This document shows positions 15,531 to 23,887 of a DNA stretch of 41,592 nt, piece by piece. Source of the DNA: Coriobacteriia bacterium (GTDB taxonomy: Bacteria; Actinomycetota; Coriobacteriia; Anaerosomatales; JAAXUF01); contig JARLGT010000008.1 of NCBI GenBank assembly GCA_031292615.1, forward strand, positions 1-41,592, written 5' to 3'. The notes beneath the pieces were generated by a model. The model searched no databases, was not told the origin of the DNA, and saw nothing but the letters and a program-made list of their open reading frames with translations. Position numbers and translations under genes: made by a program. Position 1 is the stretch's first letter. Every line of letters starts with the position of its first letter.

Positions 15531-15995
15531 CTACTTGTGGTACGGCTCTCCCCTGTTGATACGAAACGCTCGGTAGATCTGTTCGAGCAGTACGACCCTG
15601 GCCATGTTGTGCGGCAGCGTCATCGCCCCGAACGACATCCGTTCGTCGGCACGCGCCAGCACGTCGGCCGATAGCCCCACCGAGCCTCCGACAACGAACG
15701 CTACGCTACTTCGCCCATCCAGCGCCAGCTCGGCGAGGTGAGAAGCGAACTGCTCGCTCGATCGCTGCTTGCCGCCGATCTCCAGCGTGATGACGTGCGC
15801 GCCCTCTGGGATCGCGCGCAAGATGTCGGCGCCTTCCTTGGCGAGCGCACGCGGTGCGTCTCGGCCTGAGTCGCGATCGTCGATCTCGGCCACTCGTACG
15901 GTTGCGTACGGACCGAGTCGCTTGAGGTACTCGTCGGCCGCCTCGCGCCAGTAGCGCTCCTTGAGGCGGCCGACCGCGACGACCGTCAGCCTCAC
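15531..15995 (-). CDS. rlmH: 23S rRNA (pseudouridine1915-N3)-methyltransferase
   Basis: SPOUT-family methyltransferase that methylates pseudouridine 1915 in helix 69 of 23S rRNA on the assembled 70S ribosome, using SAM. It has 154 residues, the normal length. The motifs FVVGGSVGLS (SAM knot), LPHNMARVVLLEQIYRAF and the invariant C-terminal GEPYHK are intact. The GTG start forms a GTGA overlap with the htrA stop, so it depends on htrA translation. Placement of rlmH next to htrA is also common in Firmicutes. Confidence 0.97.
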   Translation of the reverse strand: MRLTVVAVGRLKERYWREAADEYLKRLGPYATVRVAEIDDRDSGRDAPRALAKEGADILRAIPEGAHVITLEIGGKQRSSEQFASHLAELALDGRSSVAFVVGGSVGLSADVLARADERMSFGAMTLPHNMARVVLLEQIYRAFRINRGEPYHK

Positions 15996-17572
15996 TGGGC
16001 GGTCGCGTCCGAGCCCATCGTCACCTGTAGCGTGACATTCTGATTGTTGCGAACGACCTCGACTGGCACGGTCTGCCCGATCTTGACCGCGCGGATGCCG
16101 GCGAACACGTCGGCGACGCTGGTCACATCCAGGGCACCGATCTTGGTGATGATGTCGCCAGCCTTCATCCCGCCCTTGTCCGCTGGCGAGCTGGGCGACA
16201 CGAAGCGCACGAGCGCACCGCTCTTGACGGCCAGGCCGTACTGCGCCGCCACGCTCTCGTCGACCGTCTGCGTCGAGACGCCCAAGTACGGGTGCGTCGC
16301 CTTGCCGGACGCGATGAGCTGCTTGGCGATGTCGATGGCAAAGTCGATTGGGATGGCGAAACCGATACCCGCCGACTGCGCCACGCCCACGCTGCCCGAC
16401 GGCGAGGAGATCAGCGAGTTCAAGCCAACAATCTTGCCGTTCTCATCGACGAGCGCACCACCTGAGTTGCCCGGGTTGATGGCAGCGTCGGTCTGGATGA
16501 GGTTCGTGTACGTCGTGATGTCGTTGCTCGTCTGGCCCTGCGCCTGTTCGGAGCGCTGGAGTGCCGAGACGATGCCGCTGGTCACGGTTTTCTCAAGCCC
16601 GAATGGGCTGCCGACGGCCATAACCCACTGCCCGACCTGCAGGTCTTTGGATGACCCGATCTCAATGGCCGGGTATCCCGTACCGTCGACTTTGATGACG
16701 GCGATGTCTGTGGTCTTGTCGACGCCCACGACCTTGGCGACCTTGCTCTCCACGCCCACCGTGACCATGATCCGATCGGCACCGTCGATCACGTGGTTGT
16801 TGGTCAGGATATAGCCGTCCTGCCGGATGATGACGCCCGATCCGCTTGCAACGTCCTGGTAGGACTTGGTGCCGCTGAACGGGTCTACCACAGCCTGCTG
16901 GATCGTAATGCTCACGACGGACGGAACGGCCTTCTTGGCGACGGCCGTGGCGACGTCGACATTCGAGTTCTTCGCGTTGATCGAGATCTTCGCCGCCGAG
17001 ATGTTGGGGCTCGGCGAGGTGACGGTAGCGGTCCTGGTGCCAAGCGGCAGGAGCCCAAACGCCCACACGAGGGCGGCCGCAACCAGCAGCCCTCCCACGA
17101 GCGCGCCGAGCGTCGCCGAGGTCACTACCGCCGCGCTCGACCAGCGCTTGTCTTGAGCTGGCTCCTCGCACGGTTCCTCGCTCTCGCCCGTGTAGTCGCA
17201 CACGGGCAGCGGCTCGTCGTACGCGCGAGAGGGCGGCGTCCACTCCGGAGCTGGAGGCGCCGATGCTGTTGGTGGCACTGGTGGCTGCCACGCCGGCGGC
17301 GCAGCGGCTGCGGGCGTCTCCCACGGAGCATTCGGCGCGGCCACGGGCTGTTGCGGGGCGGGCGGCGCTGCGGGTGCAGCCGGCATCGGCGGCACCGCAG
17401 GGGTGGGCGGCTCGGTCGGGACGACGGGTGTCGGCTGCGTCGGCGGATACCCGGGAGCAGGCGGCTGCGGCGTCGCGGGAGGGACGCCCGGAAGCGGCTG
17501 CGGCGCGGACGGAAACTCCTCGGCGCTGGGTTCTTGGCCGGACGGGTTTGGATTCATGGAATCGGTGCTCAT
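15992..17572 (-). CDS. htrA: HtrA/DegP-like serine protease, membrane-anchored
   Basis: Extracytoplasmic quality-control protease of 526 residues. Residues 1-145 are a long Pro/Ala-rich cytoplasmic region, and 148-176 a single transmembrane helix. The trypsin-like domain carries His260 (LTNNHVID), Asp289 (KTTDIAVIKVD) and Ser370 (NPGNSGGAL). One C-terminal PDZ domain spans about 430-520 (GLAVKSGALVRFVSPSSPADKGG onward). GAGGTGAGCC precedes the ATG. The cytoplasmic tail is longer than in most family members and could tether the protease to cytosolic partners. The gene lies 173 nt past nuoN of cluster I and probably has its own promoter. Confidence 0.95.
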   Translation of the reverse strand: MSTDSMNPNPSGQEPSAEEFPSAPQPLPGVPPATPQPPAPGYPPTQPTPVVPTEPPTPAVPPMPAAPAAPPAPQQPVAAPNAPWETPAAAAPPAWQPPVPPTASAPPAPEWTPPSRAYDEPLPVCDYTGESEEPCEEPAQDKRWSSAAVVTSATLGALVGGLLVAAALVWAFGLLPLGTRTATVTSPSPNISAAKISINAKNSNVDVATAVAKKAVPSVVSITIQQAVVDPFSGTKSYQDVASGSGVIIRQDGYILTNNHVIDGADRIMVTVGVESKVAKVVGVDKTTDIAVIKVDGTGYPAIEIGSSKDLQVGQWVMAVGSPFGLEKTVTSGIVSALQRSEQAQGQTSNDITTYTNLIQTDAAINPGNSGGALVDENGKIVGLNSLISSPSGSVGVAQSAGIGFAIPIDFAIDIAKQLIASGKATHPYLGVSTQTVDESVAAQYGLAVKSGALVRFVSPSSPADKGGMKAGDIITKIGALDVTSVADVFAGIRAVKIGQTVPVEVVRNNQNVTLQVTMGSDATAQ

Positions 17573-17631
17573 GGCTCACCTCGGACGACGACGGTGCCGG
17601 TGTAGACATCCGGTTACAAGCAAGCGTACTA

Positions 17632-17677
17632 CCGGCGTGTATGCATGGCAGGTGCTTCCACAGAAAGCACACGCCGG
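17632..17677 (-). repeat. Nested inverted repeat upstream of htrA
   Basis: A perfect 9-bp inverted repeat CCGGCGTGT / ACACGCCGG (17632-17640 and 17669-17677) encloses a second 6-bp one GTGCTT / AAGCAC (17652-17657 and 17665-17670). The two share two bases, so they cannot form completely at once. They lie 60-105 nt upstream of the htrA start and about 69 nt past the nuoN stop. This could be an operator for htrA, a switch-like leader, or the end structure of the nuo cluster I transcript. There is no U-run. Confidence 0.4.
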
Positions 17678-17745
17678 CGACGCAGCTCCTGCACGGCCTC
17701 TAGAGCGAGCCGCGCCTGCGCGTGAGAGCGCCGCAGAGTCGCAGT

Positions 17746-19119
17746 CTAGTGAAGGAAAGCGCCGATCGACCCGTAGACCGAACCGGCGGCCAGCCCAGCA
17801 ACCAACGTTATCGCCACGCACATGGCGAACGCGAACGCCGCAACGAAGCTCGGCTTTTGGCCGCGAGCGGACGAGGGTGCCTCGGCGAAGAACATCGCGC
17901 GGACGATGCGCATGTAGTAGCCGGCCGAGACCACGCTCATCACAACGGCGATCACGACGAGGGTGATGAGGCCGGCTCGCTGACCGGCAAGCAACAGGTT
18001 GAGCTTTCCGAAGAAGCCGATCATCGGCGGCACGCCCACGAGCGAGAGCAGCAACAGTACGAGGCCCCAGGCGGTCGCCGGACGGCGTTGTGCCAGCCCG
18101 TTGAAGTCGCTGAGCTGAGGGCCTTCCTCGGCGGCGATAAGCATAATCGCCATCGACGGGAAGGCGTAGGCCATCGAGTACGCGACGGCTGCCACGAAGC
18201 CTAGCCGCGACAGTGCGGCGACGCCGATCAGCAGGTAGCCGCTGTGAGCAACGCCCGAGTACGCCATCAGGCGCCTCATGTCGGTCTGCGTGAGAGCGGC
18301 AAGGTTGCCGAGCAGCATCGAGACTCCCGCAACGACTGCGAGCACGATTCCGGTCGTAGCGGCGCTGGCCGACACGGCGGACACGAAGCGCACCATGGCG
18401 ACGGCTCCGGCGACCTTTGGGACAGTCGAGACGAAGGCCACGGTCCATGGCGACGAGCCGGCGTAGGCGTCGGGCGCCCAGTAGTGGAACGGCGCGGCCG
18501 TGAGCTTGGCGAACATGCCCACCAGCGCCAGCATCACCGCGACCACGCCGAGAGCTCCGGCGCGCGTCAGGTCGATCGAGTCGTAGCGGGTCGAGCCCGA
18601 CAGGCCGTAGACGAACGAGAAGCCGTAGAGCATGACCAGCGTCGTCAGGATCGACATCAGGAAGTACTTGATCGCGGCCTCGAGGCTCTTGGTGTCGCCT
18701 CGGCGATAGCCGATCAGCACGTACGCCGGAATCGTGGCGAGTTCGACGCTGACGAGCAGCGTGATCAACTCGCGGGCCTCGGCCATGAGCATGCAGCCGA
18801 CAAGCGAGAACATCGCAAGCGAGACGGCCTCGCGCACGCGACCTTCACCGCGCCCGGCAGTCCAGAGCATCCACGCGGCGCCTAGGAGCAGCACGACAAC
18901 GCGCGCGAATCGCGCAGGCCCATCCAACACGATCAGGCCGCCGAAGGGCTGCGCGTTGGCTGTCGCCGGCAGCACCGCAACCAACGCGGCGGCCAGCGTG
19001 AGGATGGCACCCAACCACGCGGCGCCGCGATCGCCACCGGGCAGCAGCTCGGCGAAGAGCGCCAGCAGCGCGCCGACTACCAGCAGGAACTCCGGGATGA
19101 GGATGGAGTAGCCGGCCAC
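17746..19119 (-). CDS. nuoN: Complex I subunit N, cluster I
   Basis: Antiporter-like proton-channel subunit of the membrane arm, 457 residues and about 14 predicted helices. The key charged residues are all present: Glu126 in TM5 (SVELATIPAYVLIGY), Lys205 in TM7 (GMFAKLTAAPFHYW), a TM8 lysine (VPKVAG, about 241) and a TM12 lysine (GFFGKLNLL). It is therefore expected to pump. The GTG start follows the nuoM stop with no gap. It is the last gene of cluster I; htrA follows after 173 nt. It contrasts with NuoN of cluster II, where the TM5 glutamate is glutamine. Confidence 0.95.
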   Translation of the reverse strand: MAGYSILIPEFLLVVGALLALFAELLPGGDRGAAWLGAILTLAAALVAVLPATANAQPFGGLIVLDGPARFARVVVLLLGAAWMLWTAGRGEGRVREAVSLAMFSLVGCMLMAEARELITLLVSVELATIPAYVLIGYRRGDTKSLEAAIKYFLMSILTTLVMLYGFSFVYGLSGSTRYDSIDLTRAGALGVVAVMLALVGMFAKLTAAPFHYWAPDAYAGSSPWTVAFVSTVPKVAGAVAMVRFVSAVSASAATTGIVLAVVAGVSMLLGNLAALTQTDMRRLMAYSGVAHSGYLLIGVAALSRLGFVAAVAYSMAYAFPSMAIMLIAAEEGPQLSDFNGLAQRRPATAWGLVLLLLSLVGVPPMIGFFGKLNLLLAGQRAGLITLVVIAVVMSVVSAGYYMRIVRAMFFAEAPSSARGQKPSFVAAFAFAMCVAITLVAGLAAGSVYGSIGAFLH

Positions 19120-20580
19120 CTAGGCCCCCAGCGTCTTTGCCAGCAGCCGCGCGAACGGATCGGCGTAGCGAAGCAGAAGGTCCCAGTCCAGCCCGATGGC
19201 GACGATCATCACTACGAGCGGAGCCACAACCAAGACCTCGCGAAGCGAGGCGTCCGGGCAGTCGGCGATGATGTAGGACGGTTGGCCCAGCACCACGCGC
19301 TGCATCATCCACAGCATGTACGCCGCGCCGAGCAATACGCCCATCGAGGCCGCGAAGACGATCCAGTGCGCAAGGTCAGGCGACTGCCACGCACCTAGCA
19401 GCGACATGAACTCGCCGATAAACCCGGATAGCCCTGGCAGCCCCATCGAGGCGATCGATGCGAAGGCGAGCAGTCCGGCGATCATGGGCATCTGCCCGGC
19501 GAGACCGGAGAGCTGCGAGATCTCGCGCGTGTGGGCGCGGTCGTAGACCTGCCCCACCATCAGGAACAGCATGCCGGCAATCAAGCCGTGACTGAAGCTG
19601 ACCGCCATCGCACCGCCGATACCGATTGCCGTGCCCGAGGCGATGCCCAGCATGGCAAAGCCCATGTGCGACACCGACGAGTAAGCGACCAGCTTCTTGA
19701 TGTCGGTCTGCGCGAACGCGACGGCAGCGCCGTAGACGATCGAGATCATCGCGAGAACGGCCAGGAACCACTGCCACTGATGAAACGCGTTAGGCAGCAT
19801 GGGCAGCGAGACGCGAAGGAACCCGTAGACGCCCATCTTCAGCAGGACGCCGGCGAGCAGCGCGGACGCGGCGGTTGGTGCCTCGACGTGCGCGTCGGGC
19901 AGCCACGTGTGCAGCGGCCAGATCGGCACCTTGACGGCGAAGCCGAGGAAGAACAGCAGGAAGAGCCACCACTGTAGGCCTGCCGGCAGGAGCGTGGACC
20001 AGCGAGTCGTCAGGACGACCATGTCGAACGTGCCAGTGTTGAGGAACAGGGTGACGATGCCCACGAGCATGAACACCGAGCCGAACAGCGTGTAGAGGAA
20101 GAACTTCATCGCCGCGTACTCTCGGCGCGGACCGCCCCACTGCGCGATGAGGAAGTACATCGGAACCAGAACGAGCTCCCAGAACACGTAGAACAGCACG
20201 AAGTCCATCGCGAGGAAGACGCCGTTCATGCCCACCTGGAGCAGCAACATCATCGAGAAGTAGAACGCCGGCTTCTTGTCGATCTTCCACGACGCGATCA
20301 CGGCCAGAAACGTCAGCAGCGCCGAGAGAAACAGCAGCGGCAGCGACAGACCGTCGACTGACATCGAGTAGTTGATCTGCGCGGACGGCACCCACGCGAA
20401 GCTCTCGGCGAACTGCCGACCGCCACCTGGCACGAAGTGCAGGGCCAGCCAGACCACCAGCGCAAGGTCGACCGCCGAGAACGCCGCGGCGACCCAACGG
20501 GGCCACTGCAGGTTGTTCTTGGGCAGCAGTGCGCAGACAGCGGCGCCGACCAATGGCAGAAACACAATGAGGGTCAGCAC
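19120..20580 (-). CDS. nuoM: Complex I subunit M, cluster I
   Basis: Antiporter-like proton-pumping subunit, 486 residues. Canonical residues are Glu135 in TM5 (FYVFWELVLVPMYFLI), Lys217 in TM7 (GFAVKVPIWPLHTWLPDAH), Lys248 in TM8 (AGVLLKMGVYG) and the TM12 glutamate (SGFIGEFMS). The GTG start at 20580 follows the nuoL stop by 3 nt, with AAAGGGG as ribosome-binding site. It is much closer in sequence to the extra NuoM at the end of cluster II (27664-29139) than to the NuoM in the normal place of cluster II. Confidence 0.96.
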   Translation of the reverse strand: MLTLIVFLPLVGAAVCALLPKNNLQWPRWVAAAFSAVDLALVVWLALHFVPGGGRQFAESFAWVPSAQINYSMSVDGLSLPLLFLSALLTFLAVIASWKIDKKPAFYFSMMLLLQVGMNGVFLAMDFVLFYVFWELVLVPMYFLIAQWGGPRREYAAMKFFLYTLFGSVFMLVGIVTLFLNTGTFDMVVLTTRWSTLLPAGLQWWLFLLFFLGFAVKVPIWPLHTWLPDAHVEAPTAASALLAGVLLKMGVYGFLRVSLPMLPNAFHQWQWFLAVLAMISIVYGAAVAFAQTDIKKLVAYSSVSHMGFAMLGIASGTAIGIGGAMAVSFSHGLIAGMLFLMVGQVYDRAHTREISQLSGLAGQMPMIAGLLAFASIASMGLPGLSGFIGEFMSLLGAWQSPDLAHWIVFAASMGVLLGAAYMLWMMQRVVLGQPSYIIADCPDASLREVLVVAPLVVMIVAIGLDWDLLLRYADPFARLLAKTLGA

Positions 20581-20583
20581 TAC

Positions 20584-22509
20584 TTAGGCCCCTTTCACAA
20601 CGACGTAGATCATCAGGTACAACATGAACAGCACGACTGCCGAGAGCACCAAGCGCTGGTAGCCCTGGAGTTTGCCGGTCTGGAACGATCGCAAGAGCGA
20701 TCCGGTCTGCTTGGCCAGCGTGGCCAGGCCGTTGACCGCACCGTCGATGACAACGCGGTCAAACGCAGCGGCGGCGTCGGCGAACCAGATCCAGCCCGTC
20801 GCTACGCCGTTGACGACACCATCGATGCCGGAGCGGTCGACCACCGCAAGCACGCCGGCAAGCGCCATGTACGGGCCGATGAAGACTCGGTCGTAGACGA
20901 GATCGAAGTAGAGCTTCTGCTGCAGGGCGCCGTAGACCGGTCCCAGGAAGGCCTTGTACGCCTGCGTGTTGACCACCACGGAGCGACGGCCATAGAACCA
21001 CCAGCCGATACCGATGCCCGTGGCGGCCACGGCGGTGGACGCGAGCACCAGCGGGATCGCGGGCCACTCCCCGCGCTCGCCCAAGAACTTGGCGAACGCG
21101 AGCGAGCCAGCTCCGAGGAAGGTCGTGATCGTCGCGAGTGCGACCATCGGGATGAGCATGAGGGGCGAGCCCTCGTGCAGGTGTTCGGTCTGCTCGGGAC
21201 CCTCGAAGACACGGAAGTACATGCGCGTCATGTAGAACGCCGTCAGGCCCGATGCGAGGAAAACGACCGCGACGGCCCAGTACTGGTGTGCCGCGAGCAG
21301 CGAGCTGATGATCTCGTCCTTGCTGAAGAATCCCGAGAACGGCACCACACCGGCCAGCGCCAGCGAGCCGATCAGCACCGTCGCCCACGTGATGGGCATG
21401 TGCTTGCGCAGCCCGCCCATCTCGCGCATGTCCTGCGTGTGCGCCGAGTGGATGATCACGCCAGCGCCTAAGAAGAGCAGCGACTTGAAGAACGCGTGGG
21501 TCACGAGGTGGAACATCGCGCCCATGACGCTGCCCGCACCCAGGGCCATGAACATCAGCCCGAGCTGCGAGATCGTGGAGTACGCGAGCACTTTCTTCAC
21601 GTCGTGCTGCACGCTGGCGAGCAGGCCGCCAACAAGCGCGGTGATCGCGCCGATAATGAGCGTCGCCATGAGCACCGCAGGCGCGGCCTTGAAGATGTCG
21701 ATCGTGCGGGCCACGAGGTAGACGCCGGCGGCTACCATGGTCGCCGCATGGATGAGCGCCGAGGCGGGCGTCGGGCCTGCCATGGCGTCGGGCAGCCACA
21801 CGTGCAGCGGCACCTGGGCCGACTTGCCCATCGCCGCGAGGAGCAGACCACACGCGACTGCGGTCGCGACACCCGGCGCCCAAGAGTGGACGCTACCCAG
21901 CACGAGGGTGATATCCCACGTGTGCTGCGGCTGCGCGTAGATCACCGCAAGCGCGAAGAGGAAGCCCAAGTCACCGACGCGCGTGGTAAGGAACGCCTTT
22001 TGCGAGGCCTTTCTCGGCGCCTCGAGCTCGTACCAGAAGCCGATGAGGAGGTAGGAGCACAGCCCCATCATCTCCCACATCGCGAAGACGAGCAGCAGGT
22101 TGTCGGCGAGTACGAGCGTGAGCATCGCCGAGGTGAACAGCGACAGGACGGCAAAGTACCAGCCCTCGCGCTCGTCCTTGCTCATGTACGCGAGCGAGTA
22201 CACCTGGACGCATGTGCCCACGAAAGAGATGACGACCAGCATGACCGCAGTGATCGCGTCCATCTGGACCGAGAGCGAGATGGGATGTCCCGCGATCACG
22301 CCCAGCATCCAGGGGTGGTCCCAGCGCACAGAGGTAAGCGCGTCGCCCCCAGGCCAGACGCGGCCAAACGCCAGGAACGAGAGCGCCAGAGAGCCGAACA
22401 TCGCGCCGACAGGAAGCCAGAGCGTGCGGTTACGCCACGTCCGGGGCAGGAAAATCAGCCCCACGAAGGCGATGGCGGGAAGCAGAGGTATGGCGACAAG
22501 CCAGTTCAT
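20584..22509 (-). CDS. nuoL: Complex I subunit L, cluster I
   Basis: Distal proton-pumping subunit, 641 residues. Glu146 (FAMWEMMGLCSYLLIGFWYE), Lys229 (AAMGKSAQVPLHVWLPDAM) and the TM12 lysine (GFFSKDEI) are conserved. The C-terminal ~120 residues form the long lateral amphipathic helix that runs along the membrane arm and end in a last transmembrane helix. The helix includes FDRVVIDGAVNGL, a motif shared with NuoL of cluster II. AAGGGATAGCGG precedes the ATG, 3 nt after the nuoK stop. Confidence 0.97.
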   Translation of the reverse strand: MNWLVAIPLLPAIAFVGLIFLPRTWRNRTLWLPVGAMFGSLALSFLAFGRVWPGGDALTSVRWDHPWMLGVIAGHPISLSVQMDAITAVMLVVISFVGTCVQVYSLAYMSKDEREGWYFAVLSLFTSAMLTLVLADNLLLVFAMWEMMGLCSYLLIGFWYELEAPRKASQKAFLTTRVGDLGFLFALAVIYAQPQHTWDITLVLGSVHSWAPGVATAVACGLLLAAMGKSAQVPLHVWLPDAMAGPTPASALIHAATMVAAGVYLVARTIDIFKAAPAVLMATLIIGAITALVGGLLASVQHDVKKVLAYSTISQLGLMFMALGAGSVMGAMFHLVTHAFFKSLLFLGAGVIIHSAHTQDMREMGGLRKHMPITWATVLIGSLALAGVVPFSGFFSKDEIISSLLAAHQYWAVAVVFLASGLTAFYMTRMYFRVFEGPEQTEHLHEGSPLMLIPMVALATITTFLGAGSLAFAKFLGERGEWPAIPLVLASTAVAATGIGIGWWFYGRRSVVVNTQAYKAFLGPVYGALQQKLYFDLVYDRVFIGPYMALAGVLAVVDRSGIDGVVNGVATGWIWFADAAAAFDRVVIDGAVNGLATLAKQTGSLLRSFQTGKLQGYQRLVLSAVVLFMLYLMIYVVVKGA

Positions 22510-22512
22510 CCG

Positions 22513-22824
22513 CTATCCCTTCAGTTCCGACAGGTCGCTGACTTCGCTGTGGTTCGAACGCTTGAAGACGGCCAAGACAAGCGCGAGTCCCAGACCGATC
22601 TCGGCCGCCGAATCGACCATGCTGAAGACGGCGAAGAACCAGCCGTCCATCGTACGCGGGGTGACGAATCGCGACATCGCCACGAGGTTGATGTTGACGG
22701 CGATCGCCATGAGTTCAAGCGACATCAGAATCTGGACGGTGGCCTTCTTGGACACGGCGCCATACAGGCCGAGGGCGAACAGCATCGCGGCGAGCAGAAG
22801 GAAGGCTTGTACTCCAACACGCAT
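22513..22824 (-). CDS. nuoK: Complex I subunit K, cluster I
   Basis: Small three-helix membrane subunit of 103 residues that forms part of the proton path between the quinone site and the antiporter-like subunits. Both conserved membrane glutamates are present (MSLELMAIAVNINL and DSAAEIGLGLAL). The ATG directly follows the nuoJ TAG, with GGAGGAGGA as ribosome-binding site. Confidence 0.96.
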   Translation of the reverse strand: MRVGVQAFLLLAAMLFALGLYGAVSKKATVQILMSLELMAIAVNINLVAMSRFVTPRTMDGWFFAVFSMVDSAAEIGLGLALVLAVFKRSNHSEVSDLSELKG

Positions 22825-23334
22825 CTACCTGTCCTCCTCCCTCGTCCACCATACGGCGCCCACAAGCGCTGCCGTGAGCATCAGCGAGGCGATCTCAAAC
22901 GGAAGCGACCAGCCCCGAGCCGAGAACATCGTCTTGCCGAACGCGAGAAGGTCGGGGGCTACCACGGGGAACTTCGTCGCCGCCGGCGCATGGAAACCGC
23001 GCAGTACAAAGAACATCCCGACGCAGAACGCGAGGCCCAGTGCCAGCGCGATCGGAGAGAAGTCGCGCGAACGCACCGAATCTTCCAGCCGCCGCAGCGT
23101 GATCATGATCGAGAAGATCATCAGGATCGCGACGGCGACGGCGTAGACCAGCAGCTGGACGAGGGCCACGTACTCGGCGTCGAGCAGCACGAAGATACCG
23201 GAGGCGGCCACCGAGACCCCAAGCAGCCAGAATGCCGAGTGAACGATGTTCTTGGTGAACAACATCCCAATCGCCCCGCCGAGAAGCGCGGCGGCGAGCA
23301 GGATGAATGTGACTCCGGACACGGAGTCAGTCAT
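22825..23334 (-). CDS. nuoJ: Complex I subunit J, cluster I (altered TM3)
   Basis: Membrane subunit of 169 residues with five predicted helices. The start at 23334 is fixed by GGAGGC and by an 8-nt overlap with the end of nuoI (ATGACTGA). TM3, which normally carries a Tyr followed by conserved glycine (YVGAV or YGGAI) and forms a pi-bulge in known structures, here reads YAVAVAILMIF (from Tyr64). The tyrosine is kept, but the glycine position is Val66. NuoJ of cluster II keeps the normal YGGAI. The rest of the protein, including the LPFEIASLMLTAALVGA helix, is typical. Confidence 0.94.
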   Translation of the reverse strand: MTDSVSGVTFILLAAALLGGAIGMLFTKNIVHSAFWLLGVSVAASGIFVLLDAEYVALVQLLVYAVAVAILMIFSIMITLRRLEDSVRSRDFSPIALALGLAFCVGMFFVLRGFHAPAATKFPVVAPDLLAFGKTMFSARGWSLPFEIASLMLTAALVGAVWWTREEDR

Positions 23335-23887
23335 CAGAGCCTCCTTGTGCAGGCGTTTCGGGCTTCTGGTCAGGCTCGGCGGGTGCAGCGGTTGTTGCTT
23401 CGGCCGTGGCATCGGCTGCCGGCTCGGCGGCCGCCGCGGCCGCAGGATTGGGCGCGGGTTCCTTGCGCTTGGGACCCACAGCTGCGACGTCGACCAGCAG
23501 ATCTTCGACGAGGGTCTCGGGGGCGATGCGTGCAAGCTCGTACTCGTGGCTCATCTCGATCGCGTCGAACGGGCATGCCTCGACGCACAGACCGCACATC
23601 ATGCACGCGCCAATCTCGTAGCGCCACCGGTCGATGTGCTTCTTGCGCTCCTCGCCCGTCGTCACGTCGATTTGGATGATGAAGTCCGGGCAAGCTCGCT
23701 CGCACGCGAGACAGGCGGTGCACTTGTGCTCGCCGTTCTCGTCGTACTTCATGCGCACGGCCCACCTCGACCGCTCGGGTAGCTCGACCTTCTCGTGCGG
23801 GTACTGCACGGTAATGGGCGGCCGAAAGAAGTTGCGGAAGGAGATCCGCATGCTGCGAAGCAGGCCGTATCCGTAGATGCGCTTCAT
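23327..23887 (-). CDS. nuoI: Complex I subunit I, 2x[4Fe-4S], cluster I
   Basis: Peripheral-arm subunit that passes electrons through clusters N6a and N6b towards NuoB. It has 186 residues from the ATG at 23887, which overlaps the nuoH stop as ATGA. Both ferredoxin motifs are complete: Cys56, 59, 62, 66 (CTACLACERACP) and Cys95, 98, 101, 105 (CMMCGLCVEACP). A C-terminal extension of about 55 residues, rich in Ala, Pro and Glu, is not part of the usual fold. It is probably disordered. Confidence 0.96.
   Translation of the reverse strand: MKRIYGYGLLRSMRISFRNFFRPPITVQYPHEKVELPERSRWAVRMKYDENGEHKCTACLACERACPDFIIQIDVTTGEERKKHIDRWRYEIGACMMCGLCVEACPFDAIEMSHEYELARIAPETLVEDLLVDVAAVGPKRKEPAPNPAAAAAAEPAADATAEATTAAPAEPDQKPETPAQGGSDD

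Noticed and set aside
21496-23679. Long open frame on the plus strand opposite nuoL-nuoI of cluster I
   Set aside because: Antisense to strongly supported nuo genes; Arg/His/Glu/Asp-rich composition is typical of reverse-complement GC-rich membrane genes; no ribosome-binding site or recognisable domain.
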